Below, one piece after another: positions 43,362-52,611 of a stretch of DNA of 64,000 nucleotides. Within the stretch, counting starts at the first letter, position 1. Each line of letters starts with the position of its first letter. The translations under genes were made by a program, and so were the position numbers. The stretch is from Butyrivibrio sp. GTDB lineage: Bacteria; Bacillota; Clostridia; Lachnospirales; Lachnospiraceae. The DNA is taken from contig JAFUYO010000013.1 in the NCBI GenBank assembly GCA_017470505.1, forward strand, positions 1-64,000. The letters run 5' to 3'. The notes beneath the pieces are model-generated. The model saw nothing but the letters and a program-made list of their open reading frames with translations, ran no database searches and was not told where the DNA came from.

Positions 43362-46300
43362 TTACTTATCTCCTGAGTCATTTCTGTTCTGAAGCTGCGG
43401 CATAAACAGTATTGCCACACAGAATGCTGCGCTTAGGAATGCTATAAAGAACAGCCATATACGAACACTTCCTCTGAATTTGAATATGTCGGTGAGGCGG
43501 ATCATCGAACTGCTTTTTGCTTCCTCCTCAACAGGCTGCGTCAGCTCTCCGGACTGTGCGGTAACTTCAGCAGGTGCGAGAATCTTCTCGGGTGAAATGA
43601 CAACCGTGTAATCAGAAGCGTGAGTCAGCGCAAATCTCGCATATCCGTCCTGATCGATCACGCAGTTTCCTGCAACTTCGAGTTCTTTCTTCTCAGTGTC
43701 GTAGTGGTAGAGAGTTCCGTTCATTCCCTTGTTGGACTCGCCTACGGGAACAGCTATTGTAGCCGTAAATCCGAAGTCACCCTCGTACTTGATGGAGAAC
43801 TCAACGTGAGGGTAAGAGCCAACAACCTCATTGAGTACAGGTGCGGGGATGTTCTTGCTGCCGAGCCTTACGCCCAGGTCAATATCCCTTGCCGATGCGC
43901 CGACGAGGTCGGTGCTTGAAATCTCCCACTTAATGCTCTCAGGCATCCTGAGCTTGACGTTGACATCGTTTTCCTTCATCGAGGAAAAGAGCTCTGCAGA
44001 TACGTTTGAAAGTCCGCTCATCTCAACTTCGATCGACGCACCCTTGTCTGCCTTCTTAACTTCGCCTGATATCTTGTCCCATCCGCTGGTCGCAGTCTCA
44101 CCGATCTTGGTGTTACCCGTTGCCTCTGCGATGTAGGGATTTCTGCTGATAGGTGTGTTTGCTATTGTCTCTGCAGCAGTAGGCTCGGGTGTTGACTTAC
44201 CTGCGACATTTGTCGGAGCAGTGCTGGGTTTTGTGCTCTTTCCGCCATCTGCTATTCCGTTCGGAGCAGGTGTCATGCCACTGCTGCTGCCTGAACCTGA
44301 ACCTGAACCGGATGAGGAACCTGAGCCTGACCCGGAGCCCGAACCGGATGATGAGCCTGATGCTGAACCATCCTTGTTGATGTCACTGCCCTTTACTTCC
44401 TGGTTTGTCACAGAGCTGATATTTCCTGCCCTGTCAACTGCAACGAAGTAGAATATATAGGTCTTTTCGGGATCAAGAGTCCCGGTATACTTGTAGGAGG
44501 AAACAGCCTCCTTGTCCTCTGTCTTCTTGACCTCGATGTAGATGCCCTCGTTGAACATGTAGTCCTTGTCGGGCACTTCCATGTTGTCGGTCTTCTCTTT
44601 GACAACCATCTTGAATCTGTTGACACCGCTGAGGCTGTCTGTCGCTGCAAGAGCTACCAGCGCTCCGTCTCCGTCGGTATTCTTTGTGACCTTGTTGACT
44701 GTCATCTTGGGTGCAACCTTGTCGAAGATGACGGCACCTGTTGATAGGAATAGATAATTTCCTGTACTGTCTGTTATGCGCGCGTATACGTAGTTCTTTT
44801 TGTCCTCATCAAGTGTGGGTGCAAACTCATTGGAGTAGGTTCTCCATGCGGAGTTGTTCTCCTTGATGTTGATCGCAACCTCTTCAGGTGATGAGAGGAA
44901 CTTCGTTGCGACATAGTACTCGATCTTGGATACGTCAACCAGTCCCGCGTTTGCCGTGATACTGATCTTGGGATCCTTCTTGACGTACTTGGCAGTTGAG
45001 TTCTTCTTCTGGAAGGTCTTGCTGGTGTAGTCTTCAACGGTTATCTTTCCGTTGAGCTCCTCCTTCTCTGCTATCTTGATCTGTTCCCTGACAAGGTATA
45101 CTCCGAGGGGATCAGTTCCCTTTGCCAGGAAGAAAAGATGTACATTGCCCTCTGAATCAACGTCGTCAGTCGTGCACTTGACGCTGGTCGAGCTGCCGAA
45201 TGATGGTGATGAGTAGCTGTCATTGGATGAATCATATTTTGCCTTGCAGACAAGGTATCCGTCCTTGGAGATTGTGACCTGTCTTAAGTAGTAATCAGCC
45301 TTATCTGTGGACTCCTTGCCGTCCTTGTCCTTGTAGGTGAGGCCGGAGAGGCCTCCGTCATAGTAGACCTTGAGGCCCGAAATATCCATTGCCTTGGGCT
45401 TTCCGCTCTCGCCCTCCTTGAAGTAGAGGGTTATCTTACTCTTGGCCTTCTGCTTGCTGCCTGATACTGTGTAGAGATCTGAAGGGGTGATTTCTACCTC
45501 ATCCTTGTACTCTCCGTCCTTGGAAGTGCTGACAAGGTAGCCGTCTGCTGATATCGTAACCTTGTCAAGGTAATACGAATCCATAGTTGTATCGCCGTCG
45601 TATCTGATCTCCTTTTTGGAAATCGCAAAGAGGTCAATCTCCTCCTCTTCCTCTTCTATGGCATAGGGATCATAGTCGCAGACAAGGCATCTGCCTGTGA
45701 TCTCATCGTAAACGCAGTCCTCGATCTCTCTGTACTCGCAGAGCGCGCAGGTCCTGGTGTGGTGTCCCTGGCCGTCTGAAACCCACTCTCCAAAGTCGTG
45801 GTCCTCGATGACGGGTGTGTTCTGCTCGCAGCCGGGGTCAGTGCAGACCCTTGTGTGTGTAAGGCCGTCGCCGTTGTCAAAATATGAGTAATCGTGAAGG
45901 TGCTCTCCGTCAGAAGCCTCTGTGTCTATGATACCGGTTGTAGCCCCTGCTGCAGCATCCTCGGGAAGGAGTTCGCCTCCGTCAATAGGAAGTCCGTCCT
46001 CGCCGTATACTGTTCCGTCGGTGGGAAGCTCCTCGGCCTCTCCTGCTCCGGGTGTAACGGCCCCGTCGCCTGTGCCGGTGCCTGTGCCGCTGCCCTCTCC
46101 GGCGGCGCCTGCGTCTGAACCGGTGTCGCCGCTTGTGCCGGTCTCTGAGCCTTCGCCATATTCTGAACCTGTGCCGGCAGCGCCAGATGCGGCATCATCT
46201 GAGGTGTCGCTCCCCGAGCCCTCTCCGGCAGCGTCCTCTCCGGAATCTTCTCCGCCTTCATCTGAGCCGTTCTCATCAGAGCCTTCATCTGATCCGCTCT

Positions 46301-46490
46301 CATCTCCGGATGATCCACTATCATCTCCCGGCTCCTCGAAGGACCCGCTCCCCGGCTCATTGTCGGCGTAGACGAATATAGAGCCTATACCTGTCGCTGT
46401 GCTGAGCATGCACAGTATCAGGAATCCCACAAAGACGTTCTTGGCTCCTGTCTTAAGGTTATTAAACTGCTTTTTGATTTTCTTCTTCAT
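43362..46490 (-). CDS. Large surface protein with signal peptide and C-terminal membrane anchor
   Basis: A 1042-aa protein, start ATG 46490 with GAGGGG. A signal helix (about 20-43) is followed by about 150 residues of Gly/Ser/Glu/Asp. Next comes a Cys/His-rich region (HLHDYSYFDNGDGLTHTRVC..C, HHTRTCALC..C, CLVCDYD) of the type seen in Firmicutes surface proteins. Beta-rich Ig-like modules fill about 280-720, then a (GS)n linker and one further domain. A TM helix is near the end (VRIWLFFIAFLSAAFCVAILF) with a short charged tail. It has no LPxTG motif. It may connect cluster products to the cell surface. Confidence 0.82.
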   Translation of the reverse strand: MKKKIKKQFNNLKTGAKNVFVGFLILCMLSTATGIGSIFVYADNEPGSGSFEEPGDDSGSSGDESGSDEGSDENGSDEGGEDSGEDAAGEGSGSDTSDDAASGAAGTGSEYGEGSETGTSGDTGSDAGAAGEGSGTGTGTGDGAVTPGAGEAEELPTDGTVYGEDGLPIDGGELLPEDAAAGATTGIIDTEASDGEHLHDYSYFDNGDGLTHTRVCTDPGCEQNTPVIEDHDFGEWVSDGQGHHTRTCALCEYREIEDCVYDEITGRCLVCDYDPYAIEEEEEEIDLFAISKKEIRYDGDTTMDSYYLDKVTISADGYLVSTSKDGEYKDEVEITPSDLYTVSGSKQKAKSKITLYFKEGESGKPKAMDISGLKVYYDGGLSGLTYKDKDGKESTDKADYYLRQVTISKDGYLVCKAKYDSSNDSYSSPSFGSSTSVKCTTDDVDSEGNVHLFFLAKGTDPLGVYLVREQIKIAEKEELNGKITVEDYTSKTFQKKNSTAKYVKKDPKISITANAGLVDVSKIEYYVATKFLSSPEEVAINIKENNSAWRTYSNEFAPTLDEDKKNYVYARITDSTGNYLFLSTGAVIFDKVAPKMTVNKVTKNTDGDGALVALAATDSLSGVNRFKMVVKEKTDNMEVPDKDYMFNEGIYIEVKKTEDKEAVSSYKYTGTLDPEKTYIFYFVAVDRAGNISSVTNQEVKGSDINKDGSASGSSSGSGSGSGSGSSSGSGSGSGSSSGMTPAPNGIADGGKSTKPSTAPTNVAGKSTPEPTAAETIANTPISRNPYIAEATGNTKIGETATSGWDKISGEVKKADKGASIEVEMSGLSNVSAELFSSMKENDVNVKLRMPESIKWEISSTDLVGASARDIDLGVRLGSKNIPAPVLNEVVGSYPHVEFSIKYEGDFGFTATIAVPVGESNKGMNGTLYHYDTEKKELEVAGNCVIDQDGYARFALTHASDYTVVISPEKILAPAEVTAQSGELTQPVEEEAKSSSMIRLTDIFKFRGSVRIWLFFIAFLSAAFCVAILFMPQLQNRNDSGDK

Positions 46491-46551
46491 AATCTTCCCC
46501 TCACTTCTCAAAACTTTGCAACTATTATGAAGTTATGTTTGTTACCGGTTG

Positions 46552-47094
46552 TTATGTGATCAGTTTGTCGATATTGATTTTCAGGCCTGGAAAGAGCCCC
46601 ACATCAACATTTGTATCAAAACTGTAATCATCCGTATACTCTGTTTGGAAATTATATACCCGCACGTTTCGCTTTTCCGGGTCGACTATCCAATACTCTT
46701 TGACTCCACTATCCTTGTACTTGAACAGCTTTGTCATGTAATCCCGCGAGATACTGTATGGACTTACAATCTCCGCGACTAAGTCCGGTGCACCGTGGCA
46801 GCCATCATCCCGGAGCTTGTCTTTATCACAGACAACGACGACATCAGGCTCTAAGTAGTTCCTGTCATCATCGGCCAGGAACACCGCAAACGGCGCGGGA
46901 TATACCTCGCACTCGCCGCCCTTTTCCTTTACATGACTGTGCAGTGCGGATGACAAAGCCATGAGGATCTTCTGATGGATACGCGACGGCGATGCCATAT
47001 CGTACATCACGCCGTCTATCAGTTCTGCCCTCTCTCCGTCCGGAAGTGCGAGAATATCATCTACAGTATGAAGTTTTTCATGGGCAAGTGCCAT
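46552..47094 (-). CDS. Uma2-family (DUF820) PD-(D/E)XK nuclease-fold protein
   Basis: A 180-aa protein; the start is ATG 47094 with AGGAGG 7 bases ahead. The pattern fits Uma2: ELIDGVMYDMASPSRIHQ, YLEPDVVVVCD (Asp), DLVAEIVSPYSISRDY (Glu), KLFKYKDSGVKEYWIVDP (Lys). The family spread in cyanobacteria and other bacteria without a proven role. It has its own leader: a TATAAA-like box and an ATGCC/GGCAT hairpin (47174-47192) precede it. It may be a passenger rather than a working part of the injection system. Confidence 0.88.
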   Translation of the reverse strand: MALAHEKLHTVDDILALPDGERAELIDGVMYDMASPSRIHQKILMALSSALHSHVKEKGGECEVYPAPFAVFLADDDRNYLEPDVVVVCDKDKLRDDGCHGAPDLVAEIVSPYSISRDYMTKLFKYKDSGVKEYWIVDPEKRNVRVYNFQTEYTDDYSFDTNVDVGLFPGLKINIDKLIT

Positions 47095-47284
47095 ACCGCA
47101 CCTCCTTCCTGCCGAGTACTGCAAGGCTATTTACTGCCGGACACTTCTTTCATACAGATTTATACGATTGAGCATGCCCTTTTGGAAGGCATTACGGACA
47201 TATTTTTACTATTCATTACATAAATCCGTAAACAACCAGCCAACTCAAGCCTGCCGGCACGGCAGGCAGCACAGCGCACCCGCC

Positions 47285-49732
47285 TTACGCCAATCCGACT
47301 TCCTCGGCGTAGGGCTCGAAGTCTGACTTGGTGAATACCTTACCTACCTTGACGAACTCGTACTTGATGGCGTTTAAGTAGTGCTTCATGTGGATCTCGC
47401 CGTTCGCCTCGGGGTCTGCCGCTGCGAGGAAGGCTGCATTTAAGATGCAGTTCTTGATATTACCACCGGCAAACTCGAACTTCTCTGCGAGGAACCTGAT
47501 GTCCACGTCGTCTGCAAGAGGTGTGGTCTTGGGGATGGTGGTCCTCCAGAGCATCTCTCTTGTGTCCACGTTCGGGAACTGGAACTCGACGATATACTTC
47601 ATACGTCTGAAGAAAGCGGGGTCGATGTTGTGCTTGTAGTTGGTCGCCAGAACGCACACGCCGTCGTAAGCTTCCATCTCCTGCAACAGCAGCGCCGTCT
47701 TGTTGTTGGCGGACGCCTGGTTTGAGCCTCCGTCGTCGGAACGCTTCGCAAATATGGTATCGCACTCGTCGAAGAACAGTACGACGTTACACTTCTTGGC
47801 TTCCCTGAATATCATGGACAGGGATTTCTCGGTCTCACCGACGTACTTGTCGACAACCTTGGAAATATCTACACGGTAGAGCTCGAGGTTCAGTTCGTGG
47901 GCGATAACCTGCGCCATCATGGACTTACCGGTACCGGGAGCACCGAACAGAAGAACCGTAAGTCCTCTGCCGTAAGGGTACTTCTTGGTGTAATTCCAGC
48001 CCTCGTAAACCTGCTTCCTGTAGGTCATCTGCTCTATAGCGTGGGTGATGGTCTCTCTCTGGTCCTTGTTCATAACGATGTCTTCGAAACCGAACTTGGC
48101 CTCTACCCTGGTGGCCTTCTGTGACAACTCCGAACTCATCTGGGCGTTACATCCCTTAAAGAGTGATGCCCTTGATATCTTCTCTTCACTCGCCATGTTA
48201 GAGAGTGACTTCGCCTTGACAAGGGCGTCGTGGATCTTGCCAGGCGTGAAGATGAACTTGGTCGACATCTCGAGAAGGTCGATGTCCTCAGCCAGGTCGT
48301 AGTTCTGTGCGAAGTACTCCCAGCAGGCAACTCTCTCTCCGGTGTCGGGAGCAGGCAGCTCAAGGTCTGTGAACGACATCTTGGTTACTTCCCTGAAATC
48401 GATGTAGAGCTTACTCATCGCGAACACGAGGATGTCCTTCTCGGTCAGCTTTGAGAAGGCGAGATCCATGTAACCAAAGAACTTCTCCTTCTCCTCTTCT
48501 CTGTATGTGAGCTCCGTCAGACAGCAGCACGCCTTGGCGAGGATACACTCACGCGTAACGCTCCACAGCGCCCTGTCGACGAACTGATAGTCGTAGTTAA
48601 AGAGCTTTTTGCAGTTGATCGCAACCGCCTTGAGCCCGTTCTCCTTGCAGAACTGCTTAACAAAGAACTTCCTGCCGCTGCCGTCGTCTCCGTAGTAGTA
48701 GAAGATCCTGACGCCGTCGCCATAGGATATCTTCATGGATTCAAGCCTTGAGCCGTTGGCCATGACGGGGTTGAGTTCCTTGTTATCTGTCAGCATGAAG
48801 ATGAATCTTGCGTAGTTCTCATCAAGAAGCAGAGGGTCACGTCCAAACAGAAAGTCGATGATCCTCTTATCAGGTGAAACTACTGTCGAGAACGGCATGC
48901 TGCCCTGAACCTGCAGCGGAAGCACCGGCATGAGCTGCTCGAGGCAGGCCGACATGTCGCCGTATGCCCCTGTTATGGAATAGGCCGAGCCAAAAAAAAC
49001 CTTGGCTGCGGACTCGATCGTGGGCGCAGAAAGTGCTCCGTTCTCATTTATGATATGGAAAACGCCGGCGTAATCAGTCTGTGTCGAAGACAGAATACCG
49101 CAGGCAAAACAGAACTTGGTAAACGGTTCGAAATTGAGGCGCTTTGTGAGCTCATAGAAAGGAAGCTCAATCCCGGCTTCGAGAGTCGCCTCAGCCCTCT
49201 CGTCGATCATCTTAAGTCTCTGGATAACAGGTATCCTGGAATCCTCGTCGATCTTGTCCCAGATCTTGGACTCGTCCTCAACCTCCTCCTCAACAGGGTT
49301 GTCAGCAGCAAAATTGCCGAGCAGCTTCATGAGGTCGTCGTCGACCTCTTCCTCGTCGTCATCGCTGTCTCCGTCAGACTCGGATGAACCGAAGAGGCTG
49401 TCGAGGAAATCCTCGTCATCTTCGCCTCCCTCGTCGTCGCCGCCTTTGGTGGCAGTCGCAGTCCCGCCCCCGCTTTTTTCGGACTCAGCCTCGGAATCGT
49501 CTCCGAATCTCTCCTTGTAGGACGCAGTCAGCCTGTTCTTGCAGGCATCTCCGGCCAGCTCAATATCCGGATACAATACGTTCTTGTATCCGCCCTCGCC
49601 GTTGGCAAAAGTCACCTTCATCTTGGAGATATAGGCGTCGAGACATCCGTTGACGCAGTCAAAGATGTACTGCATGTACTCCTTGTAATCTCTGAAGGGC
49701 TTATTTTTGTTCTTATCGTCGAAACTTCCCAT
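47285..49732 (-). CDS. AAA+ ATPase of the contractile injection system (Afp15-like)
   Basis: An 815-aa protein. The N-terminal third includes an acidic patch (about 85-165). The AAA domain (about 570-730) has Walker A FGAPGTGKSMMAQ, Walker B VVLFFDECDTIFAKR, sensor-1 ATNYKHNIDPAFFRRMKYIVEF with the Arg-finger pair, and a C-terminal lid. This FtsH/spastin-like type is the constant ATPase of eCIS clusters and differs from ClpV of type VI secretion. A GC-rich hairpin GCCTGCCG/CGGCAGGC (47251-47269) lies just after the stop. Confidence 0.9.
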   Translation of the reverse strand: MGSFDDKNKNKPFRDYKEYMQYIFDCVNGCLDAYISKMKVTFANGEGGYKNVLYPDIELAGDACKNRLTASYKERFGDDSEAESEKSGGGTATATKGGDDEGGEDDEDFLDSLFGSSESDGDSDDDEEEVDDDLMKLLGNFAADNPVEEEVEDESKIWDKIDEDSRIPVIQRLKMIDERAEATLEAGIELPFYELTKRLNFEPFTKFCFACGILSSTQTDYAGVFHIINENGALSAPTIESAAKVFFGSAYSITGAYGDMSACLEQLMPVLPLQVQGSMPFSTVVSPDKRIIDFLFGRDPLLLDENYARFIFMLTDNKELNPVMANGSRLESMKISYGDGVRIFYYYGDDGSGRKFFVKQFCKENGLKAVAINCKKLFNYDYQFVDRALWSVTRECILAKACCCLTELTYREEEKEKFFGYMDLAFSKLTEKDILVFAMSKLYIDFREVTKMSFTDLELPAPDTGERVACWEYFAQNYDLAEDIDLLEMSTKFIFTPGKIHDALVKAKSLSNMASEEKISRASLFKGCNAQMSSELSQKATRVEAKFGFEDIVMNKDQRETITHAIEQMTYRKQVYEGWNYTKKYPYGRGLTVLLFGAPGTGKSMMAQVIAHELNLELYRVDISKVVDKYVGETEKSLSMIFREAKKCNVVLFFDECDTIFAKRSDDGGSNQASANNKTALLLQEMEAYDGVCVLATNYKHNIDPAFFRRMKYIVEFQFPNVDTREMLWRTTIPKTTPLADDVDIRFLAEKFEFAGGNIKNCILNAAFLAAADPEANGEIHMKHYLNAIKYEFVKVGKVFTKSDFEPYAEEVGLA

Positions 49733-49747
49733 ATGTCAAAACCCCTT

Positions 49748-49981
49748 TTAATGTGTTTTGAATGTTGCTGTCCTGTCAAAAACGTTGCCCGCCGTATTGA
49801 GCCCCGTCTGTTTGGTTATGTCAAATACCCCGTGCTCGCCCTCATTGATAAAGGCCATGGGCTTTCGGACATCGTACATATAGGTCTCCTCTTCCTCGTC
49901 GTCATTTACAGGAGGCTTGACCTTTCTGTCCTCTTCTTTTTTCAGTTTCTTTGCAAGTTTCTCGTCCAGATAATCGCGCAT
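49748..49981 (-). CDS. Small charged protein of the injection-system cluster
   Basis: A 77-aa protein; GGTGG precedes ATG 49981. The first 30 residues are basic/acidic helix (LDEKLAKKLKKEEDRKVKPP), then an acidic DDEEEETYMYDVRKP and a short C-terminal part. I know no family. It is 26 bases after 50008-50661 and 15 bases before the ATPase gene, so it belongs to the operon. Confidence 0.65.
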   Translation of the reverse strand: MRDYLDEKLAKKLKKEEDRKVKPPVNDDEEEETYMYDVRKPMAFINEGEHGVFDITKQTGLNTAGNVFDRTATFKTH

Positions 49982-50007
49982 TCTGCCACCTTATATGTCA
50001 GGAACTG

Positions 50008-50661
50008 TCATGTTCCATCCGCCGCAACATTACCTGTTCCACCGTTTTCATTATCAGAAGTTGAAACAGCGCTCACTTCGTCCCCCTCATCAGCGGCCTC
50101 TACCCTGTCTCTGATGTTTTCAGGGAAGTCCTCGTAGGTTACTTCTTCGAGCAAAAGGTACTCCGTGGAGCTGTATCCCTCGTTGCCCTTGTCAGAATAG
50201 ATATAGCACCACTTGCTGCCCGGCTTAAGAACGTAGCCCTGGCTCTTCTTGGCAAGCTTAGCCAGAATCTCTCCGTCCTCAGAGGGCTCCTTTCTGAGTC
50301 TTAAGATATTGATCGTGGTACCGACAGTGTATCTGTAGTACTTTATCTCGGGCTCGGGTTCAGGCTCCGGCTCAGGTTCGGGCTCGGGTTCCGGTTCCGG
50401 CTCGGGTTCAGGCTCTTCGACCTCTGCCTTGACGGGTTCAAGCTCAGGCGCCACTTCCGGAGCCGCAGGCACCTCGCTCACTTCCTCTGATGCTTCGGAA
50501 GGGCCCGTTACAGTCTGGCTCAGCGCCGCCGTCTCCACTCCGTTTGCATCCCTCGATCTGTTAAATACCGAATCCGCTCCTCCGAGCAGAAAGAGCGATC
50601 CGATAGCCACTACGGTAAAAAATACAAAAAGAAAAATGAATATTCTTGAATTGCTTCTCAT
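50008..50661 (-). CDS. Membrane-anchored SH3 protein with Pro-Glu spacer
   Basis: A 217-aa protein. One N-terminal TM helix (about 8-28), a short linker, a stiff spacer of about 15 Pro-Glu pairs (about 80-108), then an SH3_3-type domain (YRYTVGTTINILRLRKEPSEDGEILAKLAKKSQGYVLKPGSKWCYIYSDKGNEGYSSTEYLLL) and an acidic tail. The layout suggests an outward-facing wall-binding domain held off the membrane. 15 bases after the HATPase gene. Confidence 0.82.
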   Translation of the reverse strand: MRSNSRIFIFLFVFFTVVAIGSLFLLGGADSVFNRSRDANGVETAALSQTVTGPSEASEEVSEVPAAPEVAPELEPVKAEVEEPEPEPEPEPEPEPEPEPEPEPEIKYYRYTVGTTINILRLRKEPSEDGEILAKLAKKSQGYVLKPGSKWCYIYSDKGNEGYSSTEYLLLEEVTYEDFPENIRDRVEAADEGDEVSAVSTSDNENGGTGNVAADGT

Positions 50662-50676
50662 AATGTCCCCCTGTCA

Positions 50677-51555
50677 TCAAGTCGTAGGAAGTTGAATGTA
50701 AATGCCCATTCCGTTGCCCTGAGGAGAGCGGGCATAAATCGTTCCGCCGTAGTGCTCTACGATTGCCTTGGCCTGGGTAAGTCCGAGTCCGTTTCCGCTT
50801 ATGCGGTTAGAGCCCTGATAGTTTAGCTCAAAGATGTGTTTGGTCTCGTTCTCGGGAAGTCCCTTGCCCGTATCCTTGAGCACGATAAAGATGTCATCCT
50901 CTATGGCAGAAATCGTGACAACAAGCGTGCCCTCTCTCTGCATATACTTGATGGAGTTATCTATGATATTCCTGAACATGATAAGAAGCCTCCTGGCTGA
51001 TGCCTTGACCATCAGGCTCTCAGAGGCGCTGGATACTGTTATTCTGAGTCCGACCTTGTTTGCATCGGCCTCAAGCTCTTTGATCGCTCTCTTTGCAACA
51101 TCGATGATGTCGACGTTCGCAGTATCATCGTCGTCATCGGGCGGAAGAAGTGACTTGAAGACTTCATTGTCAGTTGTGAGCTTCTCATTAAGTCCCTGAA
51201 CCTCACCCTGCGCCCTTGATATCTCCTTTTTAGCGTCTTCCAGGTCTTTGGTCAGGGTCTCTATGTTCTCAGCTCTCCTGTCGAGCTCGTCATCCTTTTC
51301 CTTTAAGAGCTTCTCATAATCCGCTGCAAGCTGCTCTTTTTCTGCGTTTAAAACGCCTATCTCCTGCTGAAGATGCTCAGCTCCGGTGTAGTCGTTGTGG
51401 GCCTTGTAGCACTGGTACGCGAAATATGTGATTGAGAGCGAAAAGCCCAGAAAGACAAGGACTATCAGTGTGAGACTGAAAAAGAAGAAGCCCACGATAG
51501 TCAGACAGTAGAAAACACATGATGCTACGAGTGAGATTTTTTGATCTCTTGACAT
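50677..51555 (-). CDS. Two-TM protein with histidine-kinase-type ATPase domain, no DHp histidine
   Basis: A 292-aa protein. Two N-terminal TM helices (about 8-47) are joined by a short turn. A coiled coil (about 60-130) and an acidic PPDDDDD stretch follow. The HATPase_c domain has N-box FRNIIDNSIKYM, G1 KDTGKGLPENETKHIFE and G2 GNGLGLTQAKAIVEHYGG. I see no H-box with a phospho-acceptor His before it. It may be a histidine kinase relic, a phosphatase, or an RsbW-like serine kinase acting on the STAS protein. Confidence 0.82.
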   Translation of the reverse strand: MSRDQKISLVASCVFYCLTIVGFFFFSLTLIVLVFLGFSLSITYFAYQCYKAHNDYTGAEHLQQEIGVLNAEKEQLAADYEKLLKEKDDELDRRAENIETLTKDLEDAKKEISRAQGEVQGLNEKLTTDNEVFKSLLPPDDDDDTANVDIIDVAKRAIKELEADANKVGLRITVSSASESLMVKASARRLLIMFRNIIDNSIKYMQREGTLVVTISAIEDDIFIVLKDTGKGLPENETKHIFELNYQGSNRISGNGLGLTQAKAIVEHYGGTIYARSPQGNGMGIYIQLPTT

Positions 51556-51642
51556 TAATTAGTTACCCCCTCCGATATATTGTAGAAACGAGATCATCGC
51601 TTCCTTTGCGTCGATTGCGCTTAAAAGCAATCGTATGCATCG

Positions 51643-52293
51643 CTATAATTGATCAAGATCTATCCTTCTCCTGCCCTCTTTAAGAGCAGCATTTATATCA
51701 TGAGTTGCCATGACAACGGTTATCCCCTGTCCGTTGACAACATCGAGAAGTCTGTTAATTTCTGTGGAAGAATTTGGATCGAGATTGCCGGTGGGCTCAT
51801 CCACAAGAAGAATCTTGGGGTTGTTGATGATAGCCCTGGCAAGGCACACCTTCTGCTGCTCGCCGCCTGACATCTCTCTGGGATAGCGCTTGTGAAGAGA
51901 GTCTATCCCCAGCATGGTCAGAACATTTACTATCTTGGACTCAGCCTCCCTGTGAGAGCCCCCTGTGGCGAGTATGGCAGAAACCAGATTATCGTACACA
52001 CTCTCACTCTGAATCAGTTTGAAATCCTGAAAGATAACACCTATACCTCTGCGGTAAAACGGGATGTCCCTCCTGGGGATGCGGCTGATATCCCTGCCGT
52101 CCACCAGTATGGTCCCGCTTTCAGGTTCTGTCTCCTTGAGCAGCAGCTTGATGAGCGTTGTCTTGCCCGATCCGCTCTCCCCCGTCAATACAACAAACTC
52201 TCCGTCTGCTATTTCTTCTGAGAAATGCCTGTAGACGCAGAGTCTGCCCTCTTCTGTTTCATAACTTTTGGTGACATCAATAAATGATATCAT
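51643..52293 (-). CDS. FtsE-like ABC ATPase, no FtsX partner in view
   Basis: A 216-aa ATPase: Walker A TGESGSGKTTLIK, Q-loop GVIFQDFKLIQSESVYDNL, signature MSGGEQQKVCLARAI, Walker B ILLVDEPTGNLDP and VMATHD. This is the FtsE/LolD type, which normally pairs with an FtsX-like membrane protein to drive wall hydrolases. None lies in the window. The ATG overlaps the STAS stop as ATGA, so the two are translationally coupled and probably act together. Confidence 0.88.
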   Translation of the reverse strand: MISFIDVTKSYETEEGRLCVYRHFSEEIADGEFVVLTGESGSGKTTLIKLLLKETEPESGTILVDGRDISRIPRRDIPFYRRGIGVIFQDFKLIQSESVYDNLVSAILATGGSHREAESKIVNVLTMLGIDSLHKRYPREMSGGEQQKVCLARAIINNPKILLVDEPTGNLDPNSSTEINRLLDVVNGQGITVVMATHDINAALKEGRRRIDLDQL

Positions 52294-52589
52294 TGTACAC
52301 ACAAAACTTTCTGAAGTCCCGTCACCCTTAGCACCTCAAGCACGGCCTCGTTGGCGTTTATGATCATGAACTTGCCGCCCTTGCTGCCGGCGGTCTTCTG
52401 ACCGATAAGAAGAGCCCTCAGTCCTGCACTTGAGATGTATGAAACATCTGCAAAATTAAGTATTACATTGGGACATTTCTGGAATGCCTTCAAAACCTCA
52501 GTCTGAAGCTGCGGTGAAGAAACCGCATCCACTTTGCCGTGAACGTTAAGCTGAAGCTTATCTGCGCTCCTTGTCTCGTCAATTGTCAT
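52290..52589 (-). CDS. STAS-domain anti-anti-sigma-type protein
   Basis: A 99-aa single STAS domain: KLQLNVHGKVDAVSSPQLQTEVLKAF, then VILNFADVSYISSAGLRALLIGQK. The Ser53/Ser54 of ISSAG align with the phosphorylated serine region of SpoIIAA/RsbV. It sits between tail protein I and the FtsE-like ATPase. Candidate partners are the HATPase protein (kinase side) and the SpoIIE phosphatase at 36114. No sigma factor is in the window. Confidence 0.9.
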   Translation of the reverse strand: MTIDETRSADKLQLNVHGKVDAVSSPQLQTEVLKAFQKCPNVILNFADVSYISSAGLRALLIGQKTAGSKGGKFMIINANEAVLEVLRVTGLQKVLCVQ

Positions 52590-52611
52590 TTTGTTTACTT
52601 ACTCCTCCGTA

